This document shows positions 23,632 through 33,765 of a stretch of DNA of 64,000 nucleotides, piece after piece (position 1 is the stretch's first letter; each line of letters begins with the position of its first letter). The stretch comes from Rhizobium sp. RCAM05350. Lineage in GTDB: Bacteria > Pseudomonadota > Alphaproteobacteria > Rhizobiales > Rhizobiaceae. The translations under genes were made by a program, and so were the position numbers. Location: positions 992,001 to 1,056,000 of the forward strand of contig CP087974.1 of assembly GCA_024426085.1 (NCBI GenBank). The letters run 5' to 3'. The notes below the pieces were generated by a model that saw only the letters and a list, made by a program, of their open reading frames with translations, searched no databases and had not been told where the DNA came from.

Positions 23632-23896
23632 TCAGTTAATCGAACTGCACCATGATGTCGTCAGGGTGACGAATTCGCAGGCATAGGCTGACTGGTCTTT
23701 TTGCAAAAATACGATGTAGCGCGTGCCATTCGGCACTGCGGCCCTGATCTCGTAGCCCTGGGACAGCAGCCTGCTCATGCCGCTGCCCGACGAACTGCTT
23801 TGCGCAGGCTCATCGGACTTGGGTGCGGTTTCCTGCGCGAAGGCAGGAGCCGCAGCAAGCATCGACGCCAAAAATGTCAGGGCCACCCCTGCGCAT
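23632..23896 (-). CDS. Small exported protein between nuoD and nuoE
   Basis: About 87 aa, function unknown. With one extra G near 23888 removed it starts MRRVALTFLASMLAAAPAFA, a clean signal peptide with AFA cleavage, on an ATG that overlaps the nuoD stop (TGATG at 23894-23898). The mature part is Ser-rich then YEIRAAVPNGTRYIVFLQKD with a Cys (AYACEFV). The C-terminus is uncertain because one missing base would move the stop from 23632 to a TAA at 23636. Translational coupling to nuoD suggests a periplasmic accessory of this operon. Confidence 0.65.
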
Positions 23897-25087
23897 CAAC
23901 GATCAACCTCGCCGAACACGATATCGAGCGGAACTGAGAATGGCGGAGACGTCCGCCAGCTGATGCCCGCGACAGATATAGTCCATGGCTTGCAGATGGG
24001 CGTAGCCCCGGCGCGTGATCTTGCAGCGATACGGCTTGTTGGTGCCGTCGGAGATCAGGTAGACGCCGAATTCGCCCTTCGGCGCTTCGACAGCCGCGTA
24101 AACCTCGCCCTCCGGCACGTGATAGCCTTCGGTATAGAGCTTGAAATGGTGGATCAGGGCTTCCATCGAGCGCTTCATCTCGCCACGCTTCGGCGGCACG
24201 ATCTTGCCGTCAAGCGAGGAGACCGGGCCGACCTTGGCGTCGCCCAGCAGACGATTGACGCACTGGCGCATGATCTTGGCCGATTCACGCATTTCGATCA
24301 TGCGGATCAGGTAACGGTCAAAGCAGTCGCCGTTCTTGCCGATCGGGATATCGAAATCCATGTCGGCATAGCATTCGTAAGGCTGCGACTTGCGCAGGTC
24401 CCAGGCAGCACCTGAACCGCGCACCATGACGCCGGAAAAGCCCCAGGCCCAGGCATCGTCCAGTGTGACGACGCCGATATCGACGTTGCGCTGCTTGAAG
24501 ATGCGGTTGCCGGTGAGCAATTCGTCGATATCGTCGACGGTCTTCAGGAAGGGATCGATCCACTTGCCGATGTCTTCGACCAGTTCGTGCGGCAGGTCCT
24601 GGTGGACGCCGCCCGGACGGAAATAGGCCGAGTGCATGCGCGCGCCACAGGCCCGTTCATAGAATACCATCAGCTTTTCGCGCTCTTCAAAGCCCCAGAG
24701 TGGCGGCGTCAGCGCACCGACGTCCATGGCCTGCGTCGTGACGTTCAGAAGATGCGACAGGATACGGCCGATTTCCGAATAGAGAACGCGGATCAGCTGA
24801 CCGCGGATCGGCACCTCGGTCGCCGTCAGCTTCTCGACGGCCATCGCATAGGCATGCTCCTGGTTCATCGGCGCGACATAGTCGAGCCGGTCGAAATAGG
24901 GCACGGCCTGCAGATAGGTCTTGGTCTCGATCAGCTTTTCGGTACCGCGGTGCAGAAGACCGATATGCGGATCGACGCGCTCGACGATTTCGCCGTCGAG
25001 CTCCAGTACAAGGCGCAGAACACCGTGCGCCGCCGGATGCTGCGGGCCGAAATTGATGTTAAAATTCCGGACGTTATGTTCGTTCAT
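23896..25087 (-). CDS. nuoD: NADH-quinone oxidoreductase subunit D
   Basis: 49-kDa quinone-site subunit related to hydrogenase large subunits. Begins [31 protein letters not shown] and the C-terminal region are typical. An extra C near 23934 (AGTTCCGC for AGTTCGC) hides the normal end; repaired it finishes [11 protein letters not shown] at TGA 23896-23898, 396 aa. In-frame Met 25117 upstream adds residues not seen in the family. Confidence 0.96.
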
Positions 25088-25147
25088 GCCGCTTGCTCCG
25101 AGCCGAAACACCTTCACGATAAGCGTAAGTGCCGGCCTTCCTTGTTC

Positions 25148-25750
25148 TTACTGCTTTGCCTTCTCGTCGCCGGGCAGAACGTAGTCCGTTCCTTCCCAGG
25201 GCGACATGAAGTCGAAGTTTCGGAATTCCTGCTTCAGTTCGACGGGCTCGTAGACGACACGCTTGACTTCGTCATTGTAACGGACCTCGACAAAACCGGT
25301 CGTCGGGAAGTCCTTGCGCAGCGGGTAGCCCTCGAAACCGTAGTCAGTGAGGATGCGGCGCAGATCCGGATGGCCGGTGAAGAGGATGCCATACATGTCG
25401 TAGGCTTCCCGCTCGAACCAGTCGGCGCCAGGATAGACGGCGCAGGCCGACGGCACCGGCTGATCTTCGCCGGTCGCGACCTTCAAACGGATGCGCAGGT
25501 TCTGCTTCGGCGACAGCATGTGATAGACGACATCGAAGCGATCGGGACGCTGCGGCCAGTCGACGCCGCAGATATCCGTGAAGTTGACAAAACCGCAGCG
25601 GGGGTCGTCGCGCAGGAAGGTCAGCAGCTCGATAATAGTGTCTGCTGTCGACGTCAGCGTCAGTTCGCCATAGCTGATGACAGCATCCGAAATCAACGCG
25701 CCGCGCGTTTCATGGATATACGTAGCAAGTCCGTTCAGGGCTTCACTCAT
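25148..25750 (-). CDS. nuoC: NADH-quinone oxidoreductase subunit C
   Basis: 30-kDa peripheral-arm subunit, 200 aa, separate from NuoD as in most alphaproteobacteria. Signature: [26 protein letters not shown], overlapping the family pattern E-R-E-x-x-D-x-x-G. Frame intact. ATG 25750 has GGGCAGGGG upstream; a TTG two codons earlier is the alternative. Confidence 0.96.
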   Translation of the reverse strand: MSEALNGLATYIHETRGALISDAVISYGELTLTSTADTIIELLTFLRDDPRCGFVNFTDICGVDWPQRPDRFDVVYHMLSPKQNLRIRLKVATGEDQPVPSACAVYPGADWFEREAYDMYGILFTGHPDLRRILTDYGFEGYPLRKDFPTTGFVEVRYNDEVKRVVYEPVELKQEFRNFDFMSPWEGTDYVLPGDEKAKQ

Positions 25751-25767
25751 GTTCAAGTCCCCTGCCC

Positions 25768-26334
<567 letters not shown>

Positions 26335-26344
<10 letters not shown>

Positions 26345-26701
26345 TCCAGCGCTCCCTTCTTCCATTCATAGATAAAGCCGATTGTCAGCACACCGAGGAA
26401 CGACATCATCGAGAAGAAGCCGAACCAGCCCATGTCCTTGAACGATACGGCCCAGGGAAACAGGAACGCCACTTCGAGGTCGAAGATGATGAAGAGAATC
26501 GACACGAGGTAGAATCGGATGTCGAATTTCATGCGTGCGTCGTCGAATGCGTTGAAGCCGCACTCGTAGGCCGAAAGCTTTTCGTCATCAGGCGCCTTGT
26601 AGGCGACGGCAGAACGGCGCGATCAGCAGCGCCAGGCCGATAACCAGCGAAATGCCGATGAAAATCGCAATCGGAATGTAGGAGCCGAGAAGGTCTGTCA
26701 T
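26335..26701 (-). CDS. nuoA: NADH-quinone oxidoreductase subunit A
   Basis: First gene of the nuo operon; three-helix membrane subunit of complex I. N-terminus [20 protein letters not shown], conserved loop [22 protein letters not shown] cut here into frames by an extra T near 26612 (inside a C/G step). Repaired length is 121 aa. It overlaps nuoB by 10 bp, implying coupled translation. Confidence 0.95.
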
Positions 26702-27246
26702 TGTATCCGTCCCTGCCTGCGAGGCGCGCTGGAGAAGCGCAAAACAAAGGCTCACAGGCCGAAAAATATGTTGCAACGCCAAAGTGGTTAGCGCAGCCAG
26801 CGCCGGTGTGCAAGCCTTCAGAACGGTTTTCACCCCCTTGTGTGGCCGGAATGAAGACCGGCCAAAAGCTAGCATCTCCGCCAATCAGGCGCAAATCCTG
26901 CAAAACACTAACCGGGCCACGCAAGACAGGCCGCAAAGCCCTTGCGCGGCAACGTCGGGGACATATGGTCGCGCCTGCTAAAATCGATTGAAATCGGCAT
27001 GCGGCTCAGTCGGGATCAACGCGTGACGAATGCCCGCAGGACGACAGCGAGATGCAGCAAGACTGCATGGCCCCTATCCGCGTTTTGCATGGGTAGCGAT
27101 ACTGGCCGCTCCACTTTTGCCTAAAAACCGGCGACGGATCGCACAATACCAAAAGCTGTCTTCGGCCGATCTCGCAACCCTGAAGGATAAACGCAACCTT
27201 CACGCAAGCTTACTTAGGTAATGTATTTCTAATAGAGGGCGAGCTC
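26702..27246. other. Intergenic region holding the nuo operon promoter
   Basis: No convincing gene in 545 bp between nuoA (minus) and the DUF982 gene (plus). It must contain the divergent promoters for both, but I see no clear -35/-10 pair for nuoA. A short inverted repeat TTAC-TTAG-GTAA lies about 40 bp before the DUF982 start. Confidence 0.4.
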
Positions 27247-27510
27247 ATGGATGATATTCCCTGGCATGAGAGTGTTTCACTTGAACTGAATGACCGCCAA
27301 GACGTGGTCACCGTCTCCAGCTCGCTGGAAGCCGCCGATCTACTGCTCAACAAATGGCCGAAGAAACGCGGTCCCAGCTACAAGCTGGCTGTCATGACCT
27401 GCCTCGATTCTTTTCGTGGGAAACAACCGCCAGAGCTTGTCCGGCAAGATCTGATCGCAGCCGCCATCGAGGCGCATATCTACGTCAAGCCGCGCTCCAT
27501 CAGCATCTGA
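27247..27510 (+). CDS. DUF982 domain protein
   Basis: 87-aa cytoplasmic protein of unknown function. The core EAADLLLNKWPKKRGPSYKLA and later DLIAAAIEAHIYVKP fits the DUF982 family, which is almost confined to Rhizobiales and often multicopy. ATG 27247 has GAGGGCGAGC upstream. Frame intact. Confidence 0.85.
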   Translation: MDDIPWHESVSLELNDRQDVVTVSSSLEAADLLLNKWPKKRGPSYKLAVMTCLDSFRGKQPPELVRQDLIAAAIEAHIYVKPRSISI

Positions 27511-27622
27511 TCACAGACGATCCGCCGGCACGCCGCGGCCAGACGCCGGGCACTTCGATATACGCCCGCCACAACACGTTTTCGCCGGCGCCTGCAACGG
27601 AACAGAGGAAGGTCTGTCTACC

Positions 27623-27964
27623 GTGAAGAAGATTGCGCATCATCGATATCCCCTTCCCGCCGGCATGAGGTCGCAGGCATGGCGGAGTACACCGGATACT
27701 CTGGAAGACGACTGGTATCCTCGACAGGGAATCACCGGCATGCCGCAGACCGTGCGGATCAGCCTGATGCGCTCGGGAGAACGGTGCGGAGAACCCAGGC
27801 TGTTGACGGCGGCGGATCTGCACGACACGCTCTTTTTGCTCTTCGGGCTGGACGAGGCGAGAGTGCGCTTCATTTGCTGCCAGATGGAAGAAACAGGCGC
27901 ATGCGAACTGCGCGATGAGGACGGCTGCTCGAGTTATCTGATCGAGCAGATCCTGCACGCCTGA
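27623..27964 (+). CDS. Hypothetical protein
   Basis: 113 aa, not recognised. Starts at GTG 27623 with GAGGAAGG about 10 bp upstream. Basic and Trp/Tyr-containing N-terminus, then LTAADLHDTLFLLFGLDEAR and a Cys pair FICCQMEE. No signal peptide or membrane segment. It follows the DUF982 gene by 112 bp and is followed by a terminator-like hairpin, so the two may be one transcript. Confidence 0.5.
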   Translation: MKKIAHHRYPLPAGMRSQAWRSTPDTLEDDWYPRQGITGMPQTVRISLMRSGERCGEPRLLTAADLHDTLFLLFGLDEARVRFICCQMEETGACELRDEDGCSSYLIEQILHA

Positions 27965-27989
27965 CGTGTCAGGCTTGAGACGGCAAGAA

Positions 27990-28018
27990 CCGACCGGGAC
28001 CAAAGGTCCCGTCGGCTT
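27990..28018 (+). terminator. Terminator-like hairpin
   Basis: CCGA-CCGGGACC / AAA / GGTCCCG-TCGG stem with a short CTTT tail, 26 bp after the stop of the preceding gene. The T tract is weak. Confidence 0.45.
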
Positions 28019-28054
28019 TCAAATCACACTTGCATTTGAAATCTTAGCGGAAAA

Positions 28055-28132
28055 TGGCGCGAGTGACGGGGCTCGAACCCGCGACCTCCGGCGTGACAGG
28101 CCGGCACTCTAACCAACTGAGCTACACCCCGC
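28055..28132 (-). tRNA. tRNA-Asp (GTC)
   Basis: Reads GTGTAGCTCAGTTGGTTAGA in the D-arm, CCTGTCACGCCGG around anticodon GTC, and GGTTCGAGCC in the T-arm; CCA is encoded at 28055-28057. The 5' end shows GCGGGG where GCGGG would pair perfectly with CACTCGC; the extra G (near 28127) spoils the acceptor stem and matches the insertion errors seen in nearby genes. Confidence 0.93.
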
Positions 28133-28181
28133 ATTATGTTGCAAAATCACCGGACATAAGCAGAAACTGCTATTCTTGAAA

Positions 28182-28260
28182 TGGCGCGAGTGACGGGGCT
28201 CGAACCCGCGACCTCCGGCGTGACAGGCCGGCACTCTAACCAACTGAGCTACACCTGCGC
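28182..28260 (-). tRNA. tRNA-Asp (GTC), second copy
   Basis: Tandem duplicate of the preceding gene, 49 bp away, identical from the D-arm to CCA (28182-28184). The 5' strand GCGCAGGTG cannot pair; removing one C and one G gives GCGAGTG, which pairs base for base with CACTCGC. Two insertion errors in one acceptor arm are therefore likely. Confidence 0.92.
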
Positions 28261-28662
28261 ATTTCATTTCAAGTCGTCCGGATGCTTTTGCATCCGCTCA
28301 AGCGGCTACGCCGTTTCGATGAGCGGCTAACTACGAGGTTCGTCTTTGGGTGTCAAGCAGGTTTGGAGACAAAACCGTGACAGCCATCGAATTGTTTCCA
28401 CAGCCCCGAAAAAGCACCCCGAAAAATTCCAGCCGGCAAACCAAGCACTTCCTCTTCCATCATATTCTGCCCCTCCAGCCCTCCCCTTTGCCGTTCATCA
28501 TAGGCCTGCTGGTTTTCCACATCCGATTTATCAGCCGCGGCCAGCGATCCCGGGACTTTGCAAAAAAATCGAAAAAATCTTCCATTCCGCTCTTGCGGTT
28601 TTCTGCCGATACGCATAGATCACGGCCACCGACGCGGCAGACACTGCTTCTGCTTCATGAAG
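28261..28662. other. Intergenic, no gene seen
   Basis: 402 bp between the tRNA-Asp and tRNA-Val genes. A hairpin CGGATGC-TTTT-GCATCCG sits just upstream of the Asp genes. Open frames here run through the tRNA-Val gene and have no family resemblance. The Asp-gene promoter should be in this stretch on the minus strand. Confidence 0.4.
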
Positions 28663-28738
28663 GGCGATTAGCTCAGTTGGTAGAGCGCCTCGTTTACACC
28701 GAGGATGTCGGCGGTTCGAGTCCGTCATCGCCCACCAT
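28663..28738 (+). tRNA. tRNA-Val (TAC)
   Basis: 76 nt: acceptor GGGCGAT pairs with ATCGCCC, D-arm TAGCTCAGTTGGTAGAGC, anticodon loop TTTACAC giving TAC, T-arm GGTTCGAGTCC, encoded CCA at 28736-28738. No indel. Confidence 0.95.
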
Positions 28739-28936
28739 TTCTTTCCCCTTTTAAATCTTGCCTTCTCAACTCGATCTTAAGTGTTTTTGCACGCTTTCTT
28801 AAACAGCGGCATTGAAGGCTCTTGTCATATGGCAAAGGCGTTGCCATCTGTTTGCAGCGAGAAAAAACCAGCCGATCCAGCTCCATAGAATAGAGAGCCA
28901 GGACTGGCGATCGGGGCGGTGAAGGGGAAATGTTAC

Positions 28937-29194
28937 ATGAAGAAAGCAATTCTGGCAGCGACGCTTGCCGCAAGTCTCGCCGCCTGTAACGCAATGCCGG
29001 AAATAAGCCCGATCCCCGGCAGCATCACCTATGGTGGCCAACCGGAAACCAAGCTGACCAAGGCCCCCGTCGGCAGTGTCGTTCATCATCAGTTGGATGA
29101 CCAATACGGCAAGCGTGCCGAGGAAACCTACATCATCCAGCCTGACCGCTCATTGCGGTTGGTGCGCAGGCAGCAGATCATCGACCTGAACTGA
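28937..29194 (+). CDS. Small lipoprotein
   Basis: 85 aa, function unknown. MKKAILAATLAASLAAC is a lipoprotein signal with lipobox LAAC, so the mature protein is anchored by its Cys, probably via the LolCD system encoded in this window. The rest is polar (YGGQPETKLTKAPVGS, VHHQLDDQYGKRAEE). A GAAGGGGAAA motif precedes the ATG. A terminator follows directly. Confidence 0.75.
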   Translation: MKKAILAATLAASLAACNAMPEISPIPGSITYGGQPETKLTKAPVGSVVHHQLDDQYGKRAEETYIIQPDRSLRLVRRQQIIDLN

Positions 29195-29222
29195 ACCCGC
29201 CCGCGGTAGCGGACGGGTTTCA
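29195..29222 (+). terminator. Terminator after lipoprotein gene
   Basis: ACCCGCCCGC / GGTA / GCGGACGGGT stem with TTTC tail, beginning at the stop codon. Confidence 0.6.
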
Positions 29223-29232
29223 TGCGTATCGG

Positions 29233-29605
29233 CTAAACTTCTTCCTTTTTCCGGACGGGCGCCTTGCGCTTGGGCTCTTCCGGGGCTTCCGGCGCATAGG
29301 GTTTTTCGCCCTTCGGCGTCGGCGCCAGCAAGTTTTTCAGAGCCGATAGCCGGTCCTTCAGCAACGGGCGAGCGCGTTGCGCGATAAGGCATATCGGCTG
29401 CGCCATACCCTTCCGGACCATCGTCATTTCCCCGGTCGATTTCTGCCAGTTTCACGCCGATGAATTCGCCGTCGATATAGTGCTTGTAGGGGCCGACCCA
29501 GCGGATCGTGTAGATCTGCCCCTTGCGGATGCCCTGATCGATCGAGACGTTCTTGAACTTGTCGTCAATACAGACGACTTTTTGTCCAACATGAAAATTG
29601 TACAT
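29233..29605 (-). CDS. Hypothetical protein, KOW/SH3-like N-terminus
   Basis: About 123 aa, not recognised. The N-terminal half MYNFHVGQKVVCIDDKFKN with GQIYTIRWVGPYKHYIDGEF looks like a small beta-barrel; the tail is Lys/Pro/Glu-rich (PKRKAPVRKKEEV). One extra base near 29385 breaks it; the two frames join as MPYR...RPLLKDRLSAL. Start ATG 29605. Related short proteins occur in rhizobial genomes without a function. Confidence 0.6.
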
Positions 29606-29749
29606 CGGTAAAATCCCAAAGCGGCAGTCTGTGGGCAAATGCCACCAAGACGGTAAACTTTTGTCTTCAGATAGCGGTGTTCACCTGCTCATTGCAACGC
29701 GTACACGGCAAGAATCATGCATCCTGCCATGCCAGCAACCGCCGAACGC

Positions 29750-30148
29750 TTATCTCGCCTGATATTGTTCGTCGCTCACCAGCTCCATCCAGTCGACCGC
29801 CTTGCCGTCAAGCGCTTCCTGAATGGCGATATGGGTCATCGCGGTCGTGGCCGTGGCGCCGTGCCAGTGCTTTTTGCCCGGCGGGAACCAGACGGTATCC
29901 CCTTCCCTGATTTCATGAACCGGTTCGCCCCAGGCTTGGGCAAGGCCGCTGCCAGCGGTGACAATCAGCGTCTGGCCGAGTGGGTGGGTGTGCCAGGCCG
30001 TGCGGGCGCCCGCCTCGAAGGTGACCGAGACACAGCGGATACGGGCGGGCTCCGGCGCGTCGTGGATCGGGTCCTGACGAACGCTGCCGGTAAAATAGTC
30101 TGCCGGTGGCCGGACAGATGGACGTGATCCACAGGCTTTGATCTCCAT
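29750..30148 (-). CDS. Cupin domain protein
   Basis: 132 aa single cupin. Metal ligands fit H53, H55, Q59 and H94 (WHTHPLGQT and KKHWHGA), a His-x-His-x3-Gln...His arrangement seen in manganese cupins such as the bacterial hydroxynitrile-lyase-like and carboxymuconolactone-associated cupins. Substrate unknown. Frame intact. It stands alone, with the SbcC-like gene 139 bp upstream on the same strand. Confidence 0.85.
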   Translation of the reverse strand: MEIKACGSRPSVRPPADYFTGSVRQDPIHDAPEPARIRCVSVTFEAGARTAWHTHPLGQTLIVTAGSGLAQAWGEPVHEIREGDTVWFPPGKKHWHGATATTAMTHIAIQEALDGKAVDWMELVSDEQYQAR

Positions 30149-30287
30149 GGCGATAGCTCCCTGATATGTGCCGCCAGTACGGCGGGCGAACTTAAACGAT
30201 GGAACATAGCGCTTTCCAGTCCGATGTCTCCCCTGCCTTATCGACGGCGGCTTTCAACACCGGGCTCCGGCACCGCTACTGCAGGGA

Positions 30288-33200
30288 TTACAGCGTATGG
30301 ATTGTCACGTCCGGGCAGGCCTTGCGGGCGATGTCGCAGAGATGCTGGTGGTGGGTCAGATAAATCACCTGGCCGACCCCGGCCATATCGGCCATCAGGG
30401 AAAAGGCGTGCTCGGCGCGTCCATCGTCGAAGGTTTCCATGATGTCGTCGGCGATGAAGGGCAGTGATTCCGCGTCGCCGCGATCTCGTGATAGCCGGCC
30501 ATGCGCAAGGCAAGATAGAGCTGGAAGCGCGTGCCCTTGGACAGATCGCGTGCCAGTTTCTGATCCGCCACCGGCGGCATTGGCGATCAGGAACTCCTCG
30601 CCCTTCTCGGCCTGTGTCGTCAGCCCCTCGTAATCACCGCCGCTAATGACGCTGAAGGCAGCAGATGCCCGGCGCATCATGGCGCTGCGATGACGCTCGC
30701 GGTAGAGCCGAAGCGCCGTTTCGCCGGCGAGGATGCCCATGCGCAGCCTGCAGATAAGCGGTTGCCCGCTCCTCGATCTCCGCAAGCACCGTGCGGCGCT
30801 TTTCCTCGATATGCGCTGCTGCATCACTGCCACCGATGGCGGCCAGCGCCTTTCGGCATCGCGCCGTTCTGCATGCAATTCAGCGCCGTCGCGGTCGGCT
30901 TGTTCAAGCTTGGACTGCAGGGCCGCCATTTCCAGCCGCAGTCCATTCGGATCGACGGCGCTGAGCAGCATTTCCGCCTCATCGGCACGTCCAACGCCGA
31001 GCCGGGCGGCCAGATCGGCCTCGGCCTCGGCTATCCGCTCCCGCAGGCGTTGCCGCGCCTTCACCGTTTCCAGATGGGCTCCAACCTCCAACAATGAGCT
31101 GCTTTCGAACAGGTCAAGCATACCGCGCTTCTGCGCGTCGTGCCGCTCCCGCGATCTGCCCAAGGCGCGTCGTTCTATCGTGCGTGCATCATTCTCGTCT
31201 GAAAGGCGTCGGAACAGCGCCTCCTGCCGTTCGGCAACTGCCAGCCGGTCGCGAATCGTCTGAGCGACCGTGACCGGCTCGTCCGAGGCCGCAATGGCAA
31301 GCCTTTCGGCGAGCGTCCGGACAGTGGCTGCAAAAGCCAGCTGGTCCTTTCGCATGCCATCGATCTGATGGTCGAGGTCGGCTTTGCGCTGAATGAGCTT
31401 GTCCAGATCCTGAAGGATGGTCAGAACAGGCACAATCTCCTGTGGCGACAAAGGCGTCGCAGCTTCAGCGAGCCATGTGGCGCCGACGGCTTCCTGCCAG
31501 CGGGCAACCCATTCGGCCATTTCCGTGTCGGCCGATGACCACGCAGCTGTCCGCGTGCGCAGGACCGTCTGGACCCGCTCCACCGCTTCCGCAGCGGTGA
31601 TATGGGTTCGATGCGCTGATTGCAGATCGTGAATGATGCGCTCGGCAAAGGCGATAGCGTCCTCCAGACGCGCCGGCATGTCCTTTGCCATGCCGCTGCC
31701 TTCCAACGCCTGCGTCAGGCGTTCCATCGCCTTGTTTTCGTCCGCCACCGCAAGCCGCGCATCCTGTTGCACTGCCCGAAGCTGGTTGCGTATCTCGAGC
31801 GCGGCCAGCCGTCGCCCAAGCCACGCCACCAGCTGGTTCAGCTTGGTATCCTCGGGTAATCCGCAGGCAATGGCGGCGGTTGAAATCTCTGAACGAAGTG
31901 CCGCAATCGCGGCATGCGTTGCCTCATGCTGCTGGCGAAATGCCGAAAGCTTGCCGTTACGCTCGGCGATAGAGAGCGAAAGCCCCCGTGCCTGCGCAAG
32001 GTCCTGCGATCGCGCCAGCCTCAGCGCCGTCGCCTCGTCGTCCTTCCTGAGCACGGTTTCGAAAACACGGGCGCTGTCACCGTCCAGCTGCCCCGCATGA
32101 GCCTGCCAAGCCCGATCGCGCTCCTGGCGCAGCGTCAGAGCGGCATCGTCGGCGGCAAAGCCCCCCGTCCGCGTCAGCTCCTGAAGCTTGGCCTCGTCCG
32201 CAGCCGTCAGCGCCGTCTCTTCGGCAATCCTGTCATCGAGCCGCTTCAGCTGTTCCGTCAACGCCGACCGCCGCGCCGTCCATTCGGCGATATCGGTTTC
32301 ATCGGGGGATGGAAACGGCTGCCAAGGTGTCCGCATCCAGTTCCGCGGGCGACAGTGTTGCAAGTTTGTCGGTCAGCAGGTCTTCGAGCGTTGCAATCTG
32401 CCGGTTTGCCGTTTGCTGACGCAGCAGGCAATCATTCTGGCGCAACGTTCGCAGCAGATCGGCCAAAGGTGCCGGATCGCCGGCACCCAGGGAACCTTCG
32501 GAAGCGAGAAGTGCCGCCTGTACTCTCATAGCCTCCGCGTTTTCCGCCTCGGCAAGCGTCTTTTCCTTGAGGGCGGCATTCAACCGCTCGCTCAGAGCGG
32601 CATGTTTTTGCGCCAGATCCTGGAGGCGGCCAGTGATAGCGGCCGGCAGAATGAGTACGGCGGCGTCAGTCCCATCAGCCCGGTCAAGGCGGCCGACACG
32701 GACAGCAATGTCAGCGATGATCTTGGCACGCTCATCGAGGCGATTCGGCATATCGCTGGCAGCGGTGCGATGGCGGGCTTCCAGCCCCGAACTCTCCAGA
32801 TCGCGAATATCGCCGGCAAGCGCCAACACGGCGGCATCCCGTTCGATGGCGGCGATTTCGGCGGTTCTCCGGTCGATATCCGCTTCCAGCTGCGCTAGAC
32901 GGGCGTCGGTCTCGGTTTCCTCACGCTGCAATTGCGGCAAAAGGATATGCCAAGCTGCCGGCGGCTCTGGCAGGTCGGCAAAGCTGGCAAGTTCGGAGCG
33001 CAAGCCGCGCAACCGCGCCAGAAGCGGCAGTGCCTCGATGCGGTCGCGGGCGTGATCGAGAGAGACACGCAGTTCGGCCCGCGCCTTCACGGTAACCTCA
33101 TGCCGCTCGGCAGCGGCATCCCGCAGCTTGCGCAGACCGGCGAATCTGCGGGCGTTGATATCGATGGCGGCCTTTTCGTCCTTCAGTGCCTCGAGCTCAG

Positions 33201-33765
33201 TCTTCAGCTCCGCCAGCCGATGTTTGCGGCCCTGCGGTTTGTAGAAGGCGTCCGCCTGCGCCTTCAACCCGGACAGGATGGCGCTGCTGTCCGGCAGGCC
33301 GGAGCTGGCCGAAAACAGCAGCGCACCCAATTCGCCTTCACTCTTCAGGATGCTTTCGCCACCCTTTTCGATGCTGTCGTCATCGAGCGAGAACATCATC
33401 TGGTAAGTCGCCCGGTCGATCGAACCGAGTGCCGCGGAAAACAGGTTGTCCGGCAAGGGCTGGTCGTCGGCCCCCAGAAGGGAGTTCTGGTTACGCTTCA
33501 CACGCGAGACGGAATGCACCCGACCACCGGTCTCGATGACGCCGCCGACGCGCATCGTCGCGTAGGGATGCAGGAAGCCGTAGCCGCTCAGCCGCTCGAT
33601 GCCGAACAGCAGGTCGAGGAAAGCCGAAAACAGCGTCGATTTTCCGGCCTCATTCGGGCCGTAGACAAGATGAAAATCCGGACGCCCGGGGCGGGCCTCG
33701 CCAAAACCCAGGCTGCGTCCGGTAAATTTTCCATAGCGAAGCAGATCGAGACGGTTGAGGCGCAT
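30288..33765 (-). CDS. SbcC/YhaN-like AAA ATPase, DNA repair type
   Basis: About 1,150 aa. N-terminal ABC/SMC half: MRLNRLDLLRYGKFTGRSLG and Walker A GPNEAGKST; then roughly 800 residues of Arg/Glu/Leu-rich coiled coil; then the C-terminal half with YEGLTTQAEKGEEFLIANAA, and Walker B/D-loop LPFIADDIMETFDDGR ending in VGQVIYLTHHQHLC. This layout matches YhaN/SbcC/Rad50. Frame breaks occur near 32308, 30830, 30745, 30575 and 30490. Its ATG overlaps the stop of the upstream phosphoesterase gene (TGATG), so the pair is translated together and probably forms a nuclease-ATPase complex on DNA ends. Substrate is inferred from family only. Confidence 0.85.

Noticed and set aside
28350..28754. 134-codon frame between the tRNA genes
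   Set aside because: It runs through the whole tRNA-Val gene and has no recognisable protein features.
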